DNA from: a virus | DNA: 47,303 nt | IMG/VR virus record: IMGVR_UViG_3300048919_000278 | Location: 1 to 47,303 of that record | Strand: one strand, 5' to 3' | Shown: piece after piece, positions 1 through 7,136 of the stretch | Layout: each line of letters begins with the position of its first letter | Numbering within the stretch: the first letter of the stretch is position 1 | Program-made: the position numbers and the translations under genes | The notes under the pieces: model-generated | Database searches by the model: none | What the model was told of the DNA's origin: nothing | What the model saw: the letters and a program-made list of their open reading frames with translations, nothing else

Positions 1-1
1 G

Positions 2-1015
2 GCTCTGACATGCGACACGGGGGAGACGCTCGCCGCCAATGTCATCGTCATTGCCACCAGTCACCCGCCGCCGGCGCCGCCCGCAATCCTGTCGGCGGCG
101 TTCGAAGGGGAACGGCGCTTCATCGCCGATCCCTGGGCGGATGGCGCGCTGGCATCGATCGCGCGGGACGACCGGGTGCTGGTGGTGGGGACCGGACTGA
201 CCATGGCAGACGTCATCGCCACGCTCGATGCGCGCGGTCATCGCGGGGCGATCACCGCGATCTCCCGGCGCGGCCAGCGTTCACACAGCCATGCGCCCGG
301 CTATGTCGAACCGTTTGGCGACTTCGCCACCCAGCCATCGCGCACCGCGCTTGATCTGCTGCGGCGCGTCCGTGCCGCCGTGCAGAAAGGTGGACCATGG
401 CAGGGACTGTTCGACCGCTTGCGCGTGCAGGCCCCCCAGATCTGGAGGGCTCTGCCGCTCCCCGAGCGGCGCCGGCTGATCCGCCATCTTCGGCCGTTCT
501 GGGACACGCACCGCTTTCGGATCGCGCCGCAGGTCGGCGCCGTCCTGGACCGGCGGATCGCCGCGGGCACGCTGTCCATCCGCGCCGCCACCATCAGCGA
601 TGCCAGGATGCAAGGTGCCCAGTGTGCCGTGACGTTGAAGGATCGCGGCAGGGCAACCCGGACGGAGATATTCGATGCCGTTATCGCCACCACCGGACCG
701 GGCCACGGCAATGTCCTGGCCTCGCAAGGCTTTCTTGCCACGCTTGTAACATCAGGCTTGCTTGTACCGGACCCAACGAATTTGGGAGTGGCGGTAGACG
801 ATGAAAGCCACATGATCGGGCGCGACGGCCCCAATCCCCGCGCTTTTGTCGCCGGCCCTCTTGCACGAGGAACCTTCGGCGAACTGATGGGCCTTCCCGA
901 AGTGACCAATCACGCCGTATTTGTGGCCAAGAGCGTTATAGCCGTCATAGGCTCAGGACTCACCGATCGCAGCCAGAAGGGCACTGTGCCCGCCAGTGCG
1001 AGTGTGGAGAAGTAG
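2..1015 (+). CDS. FAD/NAD(P)-binding protein, YdhS-like (5' end outside window)
   Basis: The reading frame is open from the first base of the window, so the N-terminus, with the FAD-binding GxGxxG, is missing. The visible part has a second dinucleotide-binding signature, VLVVGTGLTMADVIATL, followed by a stretch typical of the YdhS/NAD_binding_9 family. The family consists of predicted flavin-dependent oxidoreductases or hydroxylases with unknown substrate. The gene ends at a TAG at 1013. It is a host gene lying just outside the prophage: the attL repeat starts 135 bp downstream. Family assignment is fairly sure; the reaction is not. Confidence 0.8.
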   Translation, partial: ALTCDTGETLAANVIVIATSHPPPAPPAILSAAFEGERRFIADPWADGALASIARDDRVLVVGTGLTMADVIATLDARGHRGAITAISRRGQRSHSHAPGYVEPFGDFATQPSRTALDLLRRVRAAVQKGGPWQGLFDRLRVQAPQIWRALPLPERRRLIRHLRPFWDTHRFRIAPQVGAVLDRRIAAGTLSIRAATISDARMQGAQCAVTLKDRGRATRTEIFDAVIATTGPGHGNVLASQGFLATLVTSGLLVPDPTNLGVAVDDESHMIGRDGPNPRAFVAGPLARGTFGELMGLPEVTNHAVFVAKSVIAVIGSGLTDRSQKGTVPASASVEK

Positions 1016-1149
1016 ACGGTCGGGCCGCGTTATATCGCGTCGCCACGCGGCACCATGATTTCAGAGGCGGCCTGAGCCGATTGGCGGCGAACTCTGGTGG
1101 CCGTTTTGCGTTCGTGCCGGTTCGGGGAGGGGCGCCAGAATGCGTGATC

Positions 1150-1164
1150 TGGCGGAGACGGAGG
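1150..1164. other. attL core (direct repeat of the tRNA-Ser 3' end)
   Basis: TGGCGGAGACGGAGG is identical to 47177-47191. The flanking bases differ on both sides (C/A before, C/G after), so the identity is exactly 15 bp. The copy covers the tRNA CCA end, discriminator base, acceptor stem and start of the T-stem. It marks the left prophage boundary, 135 bp after the host oxidoreductase gene. Confidence 0.9.
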
Positions 1165-1223
1165 CAGCCGAATTAAGGCAATAACCTATTGAGTATACAT
1201 CAGCAAAATTGGGAAAAGTTTTT

Positions 1224-1244
1224 GATACCATGTCCAGTACCATG
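1224..1244 (+). promoter_or_regulatory. Putative left integrase arm sites
   Basis: Two direct copies of a nonamer, GATACCATG (1224-1232) and AGTACCATG (1236-1244), lie about 60 bp inside attL. The same motif occurs three times in the same orientation at the other prophage end (47021-47063). Repeats confined to both ends, outside the core, are what arm-type integrase sites look like. The role is inferred. Confidence 0.5.
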
Positions 1245-1431
1245 GATCGCGGTTCTAGCTGTCCGGTCTTGTGACAAGATCGGCCTGAGCGACCCGCGCT
1301 GTTGCATCCAGGCGGGCACGTTTGCCTGCTTGCTCAATGCCTCGCCTTGCTCGCCTTGCGTTCTCCCACTGGCTTTGGCTGGCGGCGTTTTCCGTTTTAG
1401 TGCAGGATCATGGCCGACTCAGGAGACCGCC

Positions 1432-1665
1432 ATGCCGCTGATCGACACCGCTGCGCTGAGTGACGACGATCTATCCGGTTATGACTGGTTGATGGTTCAA
1501 GCCGCCGGCGCCCGCCTTCAATTTGCGGAACTACCGATCCGAATATGGAATGACGTTTTGGTCGAATTGGGGAGGCGTGGGCTAGTCCAGGCACTCGAAG
1601 GTGGTCTTGAAGATGTGACCACGGCACGGATTAAGCGCTCATACCCATTGCCGGACTTACCGTGA
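1432..1665 (+). CDS. Hypothetical prophage protein, 77 aa
   Basis: The ATG at 1432 is chosen because AGGAGA stands a few bases upstream. The open frame extends back to 1189, but that part runs through the putative integrase arm sites and has low-complexity, non-protein-like composition. The product begins MPLIDTAALSDDDLSGYDW and is acidic at the N-terminus and basic at the C-terminus. I do not recognise a domain. It is the first gene of the left-end operon; its TGA overlaps the GTG of the next gene (GTGA). Confidence 0.6.
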   Translation: MPLIDTAALSDDDLSGYDWLMVQAAGARLQFAELPIRIWNDVLVELGRRGLVQALEGGLEDVTTARIKRSYPLPDLP

Positions 1666-2165
1666 CCAGAAAACCCACCTCAAGTAGGGCGGCTCTGAAG
1701 CTCCACAAGCCCAAGGTTTCCACTCCGGTCGCCGATGTCAATTATGCGCTCAGGATCGAGACGTTGCGCCCGAGCTACTCTTGCCGGCTGGTGACGACTG
1801 ACCAAAGCGCAGAGCTTATCGAGACCAGCGAATACACCATCGGCGCCGTATGCCTTGCGCCTGCCAAAGTGGCGGGACGCGCCGTACGGGTCCGCGTGAT
1901 TGGAATCGAGCGGCAGCACGGCACCAAATATCATAAAGACGCCGTTGTAGGCGTTTTAACCTTACGGGGAAAAGCTTCCGAGCTTCTCTGTTGGTTGCCT
2001 GACGGGTCGCTCCATTGGGCAATGCAGCACGCGCTCGGCGGCCGCTACCGCTTCATCGTCGCGACAGCAGAACCGATCAAGCACGGGTATGCAAATGTGC
2101 ACGCTATTTCGTTCGAGCCGCATCTGGACCCAGAAGACTTCCCCGGAGTAGACCAACATGGCTGA
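1662..2165 (+). CDS. Hypothetical prophage protein, 167 aa
   Basis: The GTG start overlaps the previous stop (GTGA), which suggests translational coupling. The N-terminus is basic (TRKPTSSRAALKLHKPK), and the rest alternates short strands and glycines as in a small beta-rich fold. No known motif is visible. It belongs to the left-end operon between attL and the LuxR-type regulator. Such accessory operons at prophage ends often carry superinfection or defence functions, but nothing in this sequence shows that. Confidence 0.6.
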   Translation: MTRKPTSSRAALKLHKPKVSTPVADVNYALRIETLRPSYSCRLVTTDQSAELIETSEYTIGAVCLAPAKVAGRAVRVRVIGIERQHGTKYHKDAVVGVLTLRGKASELLCWLPDGSLHWAMQHALGGRYRFIVATAEPIKHGYANVHAISFEPHLDPEDFPGVDQHG

Positions 2166-2211
2166 GCCGCCGATTTCTGGTAGTTCCGATCAGCGAAGCT
2201 GGCAGCGGTGA
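2158..2211 (+). CDS. 17-codon ORF linking two genes
   Basis: A short frame starts at ATG 2158, inside the end of the preceding gene, with GGAG nine bases upstream. It encodes MAEPPISGSSDQRSWQR and stops at a TGA (2209-2211) that overlaps the GTG start of the next gene. The following gene has no Shine-Dalgarno of its own. The mini-ORF therefore probably carries ribosomes across 40 bases rather than making a functional peptide. This reading rests on spacing and overlaps only. Confidence 0.4.
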   Translation: MAEPPISGSSDQRSWQR

Positions 2212-2435
2212 CGGAGAACTACACACCACCGCCAGGCGTCTATTCGCGTATCGTTCGCAAGATACGACGCGCCCTTCGGAATGAGACCGGCGTGGCGTTG
2301 TCCTACGAAGAAGTCGTCGCTCTGCTGCATTCGGACTTTTACCCGATCCTGGCGGAAGCGGAGCGCAAAGAACTGATGTCGCTGCATATGGCGCGGGATC
2401 ATCAGCAAGCTCAGACAGCCGATGAGCCGGCGTAG
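2208..2435 (+). CDS. Hypothetical prophage protein, 75 aa
   Basis: The GTG start overlaps the stop of the 17-codon ORF. The product (MTENYTPPPGVYSRIVRKIR...) is predicted helical, with a basic N-terminal helix and charged repeats near the end (AEAERKELMSLHMARDHQQ). No known domain is recognised. It is the fourth ORF of the overlapping chain that starts at 1432. Confidence 0.55.
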   Translation: MTENYTPPPGVYSRIVRKIRRALRNETGVALSYEEVVALLHSDFYPILAEAERKELMSLHMARDHQQAQTADEPA

Positions 2436-2459
2436 CTCCTATTTGGAAAGGGGCTCTAT

Positions 2460-2702
2460 GTGACTGCACGCGCTCGCTTCAAGCAAGCCGATCTCGTCCG
2501 AGCGGTGAATGCCTTCAAGGCAGCAGGGCTCACCATTGCTCGCGTTGAGATCGACCCAAATGGAACGATCACGATAATCCCCGAGCCGAATGGGCCGGGC
2601 TACACAAGCCCTTCCGGCGACGATGCGTGGGATCAGGCGATCAAGGAGTTTTCTGCCGCCCGTCAAGCCGGGCAGGCAAGGCGCCAGCGGTCTAAGGGGT
2701 GA
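2460..2702 (+). CDS. Small conserved prophage protein, 80 aa
   Basis: GTG 2460 follows GGAAAGGGG by a normal spacing. The core, FKQADLVRAVNAFKAAGL followed by VEIDPNGTITIIPE, resembles small proteins that in many alphaproteobacterial prophages sit just upstream of an integrase: a helix, then a strand ending in a DPxGTIxI motif. Their function is unknown. Here no integrase follows, because the integrase is at the far right end. The next 99 bp (2703-2801) hold no convincing gene. The unusual context may mean rearrangement or an old integrase loss. Confidence 0.65.
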   Translation: MTARARFKQADLVRAVNAFKAAGLTIARVEIDPNGTITIIPEPNGPGYTSPSGDDAWDQAIKEFSAARQAGQARRQRSKG

Positions 2703-2801
2703 TCCTCCGCGCCTTGTCCCCTCGGGGTTCGTGGTTCCGCCACAAAGGGCGAATATATACCTTACGAACTCAGCAGGCAATTCGGCCGGCAGCTTCGGCC
2801 A

Positions 2802-3164
2802 TTAATCCGCGCCGACCTCATCCTTGCAGGGGCTGTCGTCGTTGGGCTCGCCAGACGTCAACTGCAGGCAATTGGAGCGGGCTTGCTGCCACGCTGCGTA
2901 TAGCTGTGCCCGTTGCTGGGCGATCGCCGCTCGATCAGTGCTCACGATATATGGTGCACCGCAAGGCTCGTCGATTATGGCGATCGCTGCCTTGAGCACT
3001 GCTACCGTATGCTCGAGCGACGCGAGCGCACCCATGGTGGGTGCGGGGCTTTTGACGATCCTCTGATAGGCCTCGCACTGCGCCGTGACCTGTGCGGATG
3101 CGGCATCCGACAGCCCGGCAATGGCGAGGGATGACGCTATCGAAACCATGAATATCTTGTTCAT
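2802..3164 (-). CDS. Small secreted protein, 120 aa
   Basis: The frame is open upstream to 3350, but the start chosen is ATG 3164. It is preceded by AGGGG at good spacing and opens with a Sec signal peptide, MNKIFMVSIASSLAIAGLSD, ending near ASA-Q. The mature part is helical with four cysteines (CEAYQ, EPCGAPY, SNCLQL, PCKDE), which could form two disulfides in the periplasm. I recognise no family. The gene is divergent from the LuxR-type regulator; a 23-bp element shared with the other secreted-protein gene lies 113 bp upstream. Probable lysogenic cargo. Confidence 0.65.
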   Translation of the reverse strand: MNKIFMVSIASSLAIAGLSDAASAQVTAQCEAYQRIVKSPAPTMGALASLEHTVAVLKAAIAIIDEPCGAPYIVSTDRAAIAQQRAQLYAAWQQARSNCLQLTSGEPNDDSPCKDEVGAD

Positions 3165-3276
3165 GACCAACCCCTGTCCCTGGCGCCAGGATGTGCTGAC
3201 GCGTTTGTCGCGTTTGGCGTCGCCGCTTCCCGGAGGCTTCGCGGCCACTCGCATTAAGTAACAGAATCCCTCTCCA

Positions 3277-3299
3277 GCGCGCTTCACCCGTTCGGGGGA
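3277..3299. promoter_or_regulatory. 23-bp repeat, copy 1, in the luxR-type intergenic region
   Basis: This sequence is identical over 23 bp to 4935-4957. Its core is the palindrome CCCGTTCGGG. It sits between the divergent secreted-protein gene (start 3164) and the LuxR-type regulator (start 3360/3363), so it could act on either. It is a candidate operator. Its distance upstream of a secreted-protein start matches that of the second copy (113 and 99 bp). Confidence 0.5.
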
Positions 3300-3359
3300 A
3301 CGGTGCGGCTTGTTGAATCGAATGAACCGGCTTAATTTGCTCCGGGGCACAGGGGAAAC

Positions 3360-4463
3360 GTGGTGATCGATCTCGATGGGATTTACGCGTCGATCGACGA
3401 TGATAGCGCGTTTGAATCATTGGCCGACCGGATCGCCGCCGCGTGCGGCACTCGGTCCGCTATCTTTGTCGAATTGACGTCGGCGGGAACCGCGTCCTTT
3501 CTACAGATGTGCTATTGGGGCGAGGCATTCCGGGCCGCGTACACGGAACACTTCGTCGACGTCGATCCATGGACGCAGACCGCGATTGATGTTGGCCGCT
3601 TTGGTCGCGCCGCAGCGCTCGACAGAGCGATGCTTCCCGAAGAGTTCGTGCGGACGGCAATGTACAATGATCTATTCCGCGCCATGGGCGATGACACGGG
3701 GCGGTGCCTCGGCGTGATGCCGGCGCTGGGACGTGAAGGGCTGATGATGGCGATCCATCGTGCGGCCAGCGATGCTCCGTTCGGCGTGTGGGACGAGCAA
3801 AGGCTAGACGAGGTCTATGGCCATATTCACCGCGTCATGTCGCTGCGCAAGACCTTGGCTCAGGAGCGCGACAAGGGTGCGCGGCTCCAGGACATCGTCG
3901 ATCGGGCTGGCGGAGCGATCCTGCGGCTTGATCGCAACCTGCGGGTCGTGGCGCTCTCGGCCGCCGCCGAATGGTTGCTCGGGAAGCGCGACGGCCTGTT
4001 TCTGCGCGATCAGCGGCTTGTCTCGCCGCCCCGTATCGAGATGGCGCTGAAAATTGCCGTCGCCGCCATCATAGACAGGACGGGGCAACCGCGCACTGCG
4101 CTGCTTTGCCCGCGCCCATCCGGATTCAGTCCCTATCGGCTACGCCTATTGCCGGCCGGCTTTCATGGAAGCGCCGGTGTGCTGTTGCAGATCGACGATC
4201 CGGAAGAGGGGCCGGACCCCGATTGGCGGATCGCATTACGCGACACCTACGGCTTGTCAGCGATGGAGGCAGATCTCGCGGCGCGGCTACTGGCTGATCG
4301 TTCACTTGACGAGATCGCAGCCCAGCGCGGCGTTACGCGCGAAACGCTTCGCTCCCAGCTGAAATCCGTGTTTTACAAGACGGGGGTAACGCGGCAGAGT
4401 TCGCTGGTCAGGTTGCTGGCGACCTTCCCCGTCGTGCGAAACGGCGGAAATCCCAGCGGTTGA
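3360..4463 (+). CDS. LuxR-family helix-turn-helix regulator, 367 aa
   Basis: The C-terminal 65 residues form a GerE/LuxR-type DNA-binding domain: GLSAMEADLAARLL, then SLDEIAAQRGVTRETLRSQL and a final helix FYKTGVTRQSSLVRLL. The N-terminal 290 residues have no clear sensor family; they resemble the N-terminal part of other sphingomonad LuxR-type regulators. Two tandem GTG codons (3360, 3363) can start it; AGGGG favours 3363 by spacing. It is flanked by two minus-strand secreted-protein genes with a shared 23-bp element upstream, which makes it their likely regulator. No autoinducer-binding signature is visible. Confidence 0.8.
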   Translation: MVIDLDGIYASIDDDSAFESLADRIAAACGTRSAIFVELTSAGTASFLQMCYWGEAFRAAYTEHFVDVDPWTQTAIDVGRFGRAAALDRAMLPEEFVRTAMYNDLFRAMGDDTGRCLGVMPALGREGLMMAIHRAASDAPFGVWDEQRLDEVYGHIHRVMSLRKTLAQERDKGARLQDIVDRAGGAILRLDRNLRVVALSAAAEWLLGKRDGLFLRDQRLVSPPRIEMALKIAVAAIIDRTGQPRTALLCPRPSGFSPYRLRLLPAGFHGSAGVLLQIDDPEEGPDPDWRIALRDTYGLSAMEADLAARLLADRSLDEIAAQRGVTRETLRSQLKSVFYKTGVTRQSSLVRLLATFPVVRNGGNPSG

Positions 4464-4491
4464 CCGCATATGACATCTTAAGCCGGAAGAA

Positions 4492-4564
4492 AGTGATCGT
4501 CCAAAGGCGCGGCGGCCAGCATGTGTTCAAATAGCCGGGCGAGCCACTGCGGAAGACGATCACT
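4492..4564. repeat. 10-bp inverted repeat in the intergenic region
   Basis: AGTGATCGTC (4492-4501) is exactly inverted at 4555-4564 (GACGATCACT), with 53 bp between. The repeat sits between the convergent ends of the LuxR-type gene and the second secreted-protein gene. It lacks the U-tract of a terminator. The role is unknown. Nothing else is visible in 4464-4578. Confidence 0.35.
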
Positions 4565-4578
4565 CAAATCAATACAAT

Positions 4579-4836
4579 TCAATATTCTCCGGCAGCCTTG
4601 GCCTCTTCGCAGCTGTACCCTTCAAAAAATGACGTAGTGATATGAAGATTTCTATATACTTTTGTGCACCAATCGCGTGTCGCTATGTGGCACCGTTTAC
4701 CCATGAAAACAACGCTGACCACACATGCGCCCTTGGGATCGTCGTCTGAATCCTGCGCAACTGCGCTGATGGGGGAAAGTGCCATCATCATGGCCGATGC
4801 TGACGCCAGAATCGCGCTCCGTTTCGAAACCTGCAT
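4579..4836 (-). CDS. Small secreted cysteine-containing protein, 85 aa
   Basis: ATG 4836 is preferred over ATG 4848 because GGAGG, which overlaps the upstream ATG, stands five bases before it. The first 28 residues are a Sec signal peptide (MQVSKRSAILASASAMMMAL, then SPISAVAQ). The mature peptide is about 57 residues with four cysteines (GACVV, KRCHI, DWCTK, YSCEE) and would be stabilised by two disulfides in the periplasm or outside. No family is recognised. The second copy of the 23-bp element lies 99 bp upstream. Like the 2802-3164 gene, it is a likely lysogenic conversion product. Confidence 0.65.
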   Translation of the reverse strand: MQVSKRSAILASASAMMMALSPISAVAQDSDDDPKGACVVSVVFMGKRCHIATRDWCTKVYRNLHITTSFFEGYSCEEAKAAGEY

Positions 4837-4934
4837 ATCAACCTCCATAATGGGCCTTTCGCTCGGTGCTGCGCCCTAGACGACGTGCATGCAGAACGGA
4901 AAACCCGAGGCCATCTGTATTGCGAAGGTAGTCG

Positions 4935-4957
4935 GCGCGCTTCACCCGTTCGGGGGA
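4935..4957. promoter_or_regulatory. 23-bp repeat, copy 2, upstream of the second secreted-protein gene
   Basis: This is a perfect 23-bp match to 3277-3299, with the central palindrome CCCGTTCGGG. On the minus strand the element ends in GTGAAGCGCGC, and weak AT-rich stretches about 18 bp further downstream could serve as -10 regions at both copies. It is proposed as a shared operator or upstream promoter element for the two secreted-protein genes. Confidence 0.5.
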
Positions 4958-5062
4958 GTTCGACAGGGAAACCGAGTCGATGACCACGCCGGACATTTAT
5001 ACGTACCACGCCAAAGGCGGGTTGGCACGGCTGGATCAGGAGGGTTGATTAATATTTGCGGC

Positions 5063-5164
5063 ATGACTGACCCTCCTAAGATTCGTCATATCATAGGAAT
5101 GCCAGTTCGAATTTCACAAATCAGAGATGCCTTCGTAGAGGTGGCTCCGATCGAAAACTATTGA
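5063..5164 (+). CDS. Possible 33-aa ORF
   Basis: The frame starts at ATG 5063 (MTDPPKIRHIIGMPVRISQ...) and ends at TGA 5162. An AGGAGG is present at 5038-5043, but it is about 20 bp away, too far for this ATG, and the in-frame TTG at 5045 is too close. Nothing else supports coding. The rest of 4958-5222 shows no gene. Confidence 0.2.
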   Translation: MTDPPKIRHIIGMPVRISQIRDAFVEVAPIENY

Positions 5165-5222
5165 TCGCTGCTAAAGCTATGACCTATAGATTAAAGGGCA
5201 GGCGACCCCCAACGCAGCCTGC

Positions 5223-5260
5223 CGCGCCGATGATGCCACCCACGTCATCGGCGCGTTTTT
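5223..5260 (+). terminator. Rho-independent terminator
   Basis: CGCGCCGATGA (5223-5233) pairs perfectly with TCATCGGCGCG (5245-5255), leaving an 11-nt loop, and is followed by TTTTTCTT. It would stop plus-strand transcription through the cargo region before the small gene at 5679. No well-supported plus-strand gene lies just upstream except the doubtful 33-aa ORF, which hints that a short transcript ends here. Confidence 0.75.
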
Positions 5261-5678
5261 CTTGTGCCAAAGATCATGGATGTGCAGCGCGCTTCTTCTG
5301 ATATTTCCATTGCTGTCATTATATGGCGAAGACATCCCTTGTCGCGCCGCCGTTATATTGAATTAACCATTACGCGCCTCGCTTCCGCGACCAAAATCAA
5401 TAAAGCTCCCATTGCAGTCAAAACATCAAGAAATAATGGGGGTAAACAGGCGGCAGCGCCCGCGCATAGACGAAGAAAGTTCCGTCGTCATTTTTCGGTA
5501 TCATACCGATCTCTGCATATCAAATCCCACTGTTACGAAATACTTTGCCCCGTGCGTGCAGTGTGATATCAGCGGCGCAGAGGAGAGGTTCGCGCGTCCT
5601 GACGTTCGGATCATCCAATGGGCGGCCCGACAGGTAATGCGACACGGCCCGTTGTGCCGCCCAACCTCATGGAGGTTA
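5261..5678. other. Gene-free stretch
   Basis: Open frames exist here but none has a ribosome site and protein-like composition. The stretch is lower in GC than its surroundings around 5330-5420 and 5490-5550, unlike the phage core. It probably holds the promoter of the 5679 gene, and nothing more specific can be supported. Confidence 0.4.
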
Positions 5679-5894
5679 ATGCCCGTGAGACCCGCAACCA
5701 ACCATGTGATCAAGCAAGGTGAAGAGTTGCAGGTCAAGTTGGGCAACAAATGGCACGGCGGTGTGGCCGTGCGTGACCACGCAGTAATGATTCAAGGTCA
5801 CGAGACGCGGGGCACGCCAGTTGAGGTACGCTTTAAAGATGGATCGGTGGTAACAGTGCCGTTTGGCGAAGGGCGTATATTATTTTGGGTCTGA
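5679..5894 (+). CDS. Small hypothetical protein, 71 aa
   Basis: ATG 5679 has GGAGG at 5671 in good position, so the much longer upstream extension of this frame is rejected. The product (MPVRPATNHVIKQGEELQVK...) looks like a small beta-barrel: alternating strands with glycine turns (VKLGNKWHGGVAV, VEVRFKDGSVVTVPFGEG). It ends close to the convergent lysis genes. Function unknown. It may be the last gene of the lysogenic cargo. Confidence 0.6.
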   Translation: MPVRPATNHVIKQGEELQVKLGNKWHGGVAVRDHAVMIQGHETRGTPVEVRFKDGSVVTVPFGEGRILFWV

Positions 5895-5962
5895 GCATCA
5901 TCTAAACGGACCAACAGCTACGCCACTCCATCCCGCCCAAGCGCGGGGTGAGCAGGTGGTAA

Positions 5963-6208
5963 TCACCGTCCGTCCCCCGACTTGGGCGGCTGTGGCAACC
6001 AGCGCGCGATCGTCGGTAGGGCAAACGCCACAAATCCGACGCCCAACGATGCCAGTGGGCGCCAGCCTTCCGGCACATATGCCACCACGCGCGGCAACAG
6101 CGTCGGGTCGCTCATGAGGTAGGCAACGATTAAGCCGCCAAGTGCAGCCAGTTTGACCGACCACAGGCGCCAGAGTGGGCGGATTTCGGCAATGGTGTTT
6201 TTCAGCAT
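5963..6208 (-). CDS. Holin-like small membrane protein (DUF7940-like), 81 aa
   Basis: The start is ATG 6208, with GAGG seven bases upstream. The product has two hydrophobic segments (about residues 15-35 and 50-68), separated by a short loop around YVPEGWR, and a short polar tail, as in small class II-type phage holins. It matches the pattern of the DUF7940 putative holin family. It would permeabilise the inner membrane to release the endolysin encoded immediately upstream. It is the last gene of the late transcription unit. Confidence 0.65.
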   Translation of the reverse strand: MLKNTIAEIRPLWRLWSVKLAALGGLIVAYLMSDPTLLPRVVAYVPEGWRPLASLGVGFVAFALPTIARWLPQPPKSGDGR

Positions 6209-6210
6209 GA

Positions 6211-6771
6211 TCAAGCCTCGTTCGTGGAAAGCTGGTCAGCGGCGGCCACGCGATAGGGTTTCACGCTGGCGGGCTGCACCTGATAGGCTGGCCGCCGCGC
6301 GACATTCAGGCGGGCCTTGGCCAGCCGACGTATCGACACGGCATCGCCTTGGTTGCCGCCGAGGACGTGGAACGCGGTATCGTCTTCGGCCACATAAAGC
6401 CCGACATGGCCGCCGCCATCACGCTTGAAGGTGAGAACGTCGCCCAACCCAGGAGTCGGCGACGGTGTGCCGAATTTCACCCAGGACAGCGCCCAGAGCG
6501 GATTGGCCGGCACCGCTTTGCCCGCGCGCTGGGCCACCACGGTCATGAACAGCCCGCACCATGCGACGCTGTCAGCCGTGTAGAACCTGGCGACGTCGCC
6601 GCCGAGTTCCTTGGCCCAGGCGATGATTTGCGGGTTGTTGGCAGCGCCTGGCACTTCCTTGGTGCCATAGAGCGCCAGTGCCGCATCGATCATGCGCGGG
6701 CGCAACGCAAGCGCAGTAAGCCAGCGATAGGCAAGAGGAAGGGCGGCTTGCGCATTGTGAACGTCGGTCAT
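6211..6771 (-). CDS. Endolysin, TIGR02594/CHAP-like peptidase, 186 aa
   Basis: The start is ATG 6771, overlapping the upstream stop (TGATG) with AGGA before it. The central part follows the TIGR02594 pattern: ALYGTKEVPGAANNP, then SVAWCGLF with the predicted nucleophile Cys72, then GGHVGLYV with His122, then HVLGGNQGDAVSI. These are the Cys/His pair of NlpC/P60-CHAP-type amidases or endopeptidases that cut peptidoglycan cross-links. No signal peptide is visible, so export would depend on the adjacent holin. The last 35 residues are a basic tail. Confidence 0.8.
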   Translation of the reverse strand: MTDVHNAQAALPLAYRWLTALALRPRMIDAALALYGTKEVPGAANNPQIIAWAKELGGDVARFYTADSVAWCGLFMTVVAQRAGKAVPANPLWALSWVKFGTPSPTPGLGDVLTFKRDGGGHVGLYVAEDDTAFHVLGGNQGDAVSIRRLAKARLNVARRPAYQVQPASVKPYRVAAADQLSTNEA

Positions 6772-7094
6772 CACTTCCTCACTGTCTCAAGCGCCGTCAC
6801 GCGCCGGTTCAGATCGTCAAATTGCGTGCCCAGGCTCTTGTCCTGATTGGCCATGCGCTCATCCATCCGGGCGAGCGTCACTTGCATCGAGTTGACTGTG
6901 GACACGAGCCACAGTGCCATTGCCGACACGCCTGCGGTCATGACGGCCGCGATGATCGCAGCAGCCCATTTCAGCGGGGATGGAATGGACGCATGCCTCA
7001 GTTCGGGGTGTTCGGCGGCGAAGCGGGTTATCGCCGCTTCCGCGACCTGTTCAGCCACTATGCGGGTTTGTGCTGCATTGCCGGTGTCAGACAT
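6771..7094 (-). CDS. Membrane-anchored coiled-coil lysis-module protein, 107 aa
   Basis: The product has one strong membrane segment (about residues 44-66, AAAIIAAVMTAGVSAMALWL) and a C-terminal heptad-rich helix (QVTLARMDERMANQDKSLG...). Position before the endolysin suggests a second holin or a spanin-like protein, but no spanin lipobox is present. The ATG at 7094 has no ribosome site. A perfect AAGGAG instead serves a 10-codon ORF (7119-7087) whose stop lies just inside this gene, so reinitiation is likely. Confidence 0.6.
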   Translation of the reverse strand: MSDTGNAAQTRIVAEQVAEAAITRFAAEHPELRHASIPSPLKWAAAIIAAVMTAGVSAMALWLVSTVNSMQVTLARMDERMANQDKSLGTQFDDLNRRVTALETVRK

Positions 7095-7119
7095 GGGGCG
7101 CTGGCAGTCCGGGGGGCAT
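7087..7119 (-). CDS. 10-codon leader ORF (MPPGLPAPHV)
   Basis: ATG 7119 follows AAGGAG (7132-7127) at the ideal 7-nt spacing. The frame stops at TGA 7089-7087, five bases after the out-of-frame ATG (7094) of the membrane protein. Three of the ten residues form a Pro-Pro-Gly stretch at the start and two more are prolines, which could slow ribosomes. It is probably a coupling or control device for the lysis gene rather than a functional peptide. Confidence 0.4.
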   Translation of the reverse strand: MPPGLPAPHV

Positions 7120-7136
7120 GGTCTTTCTCCTTGGGG

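Noticed and set aside
1189-1431. N-terminal extension of the 77-residue gene
   Set aside because: It runs through the putative arm sites, lacks a ribosome site, and is Cys/Pro/Leu-rich without protein-like pattern. ATG 1432 has a clear ribosome site.
2699-2995. Possible integrase remnant after the small gene at 2460
   Set aside because: The frame overlaps the small gene's stop and begins with basic residues, but it has no integrase motifs and runs antisense into the secreted-protein gene.
4788-5009. Minus-strand frame covering the second 23-bp repeat
   Set aside because: It overlaps the signal-peptide start of the secreted-protein gene and is Arg-rich and patternless. The 23-bp repeats are read in different frames at the two sites, so protein-level conservation does not explain them.
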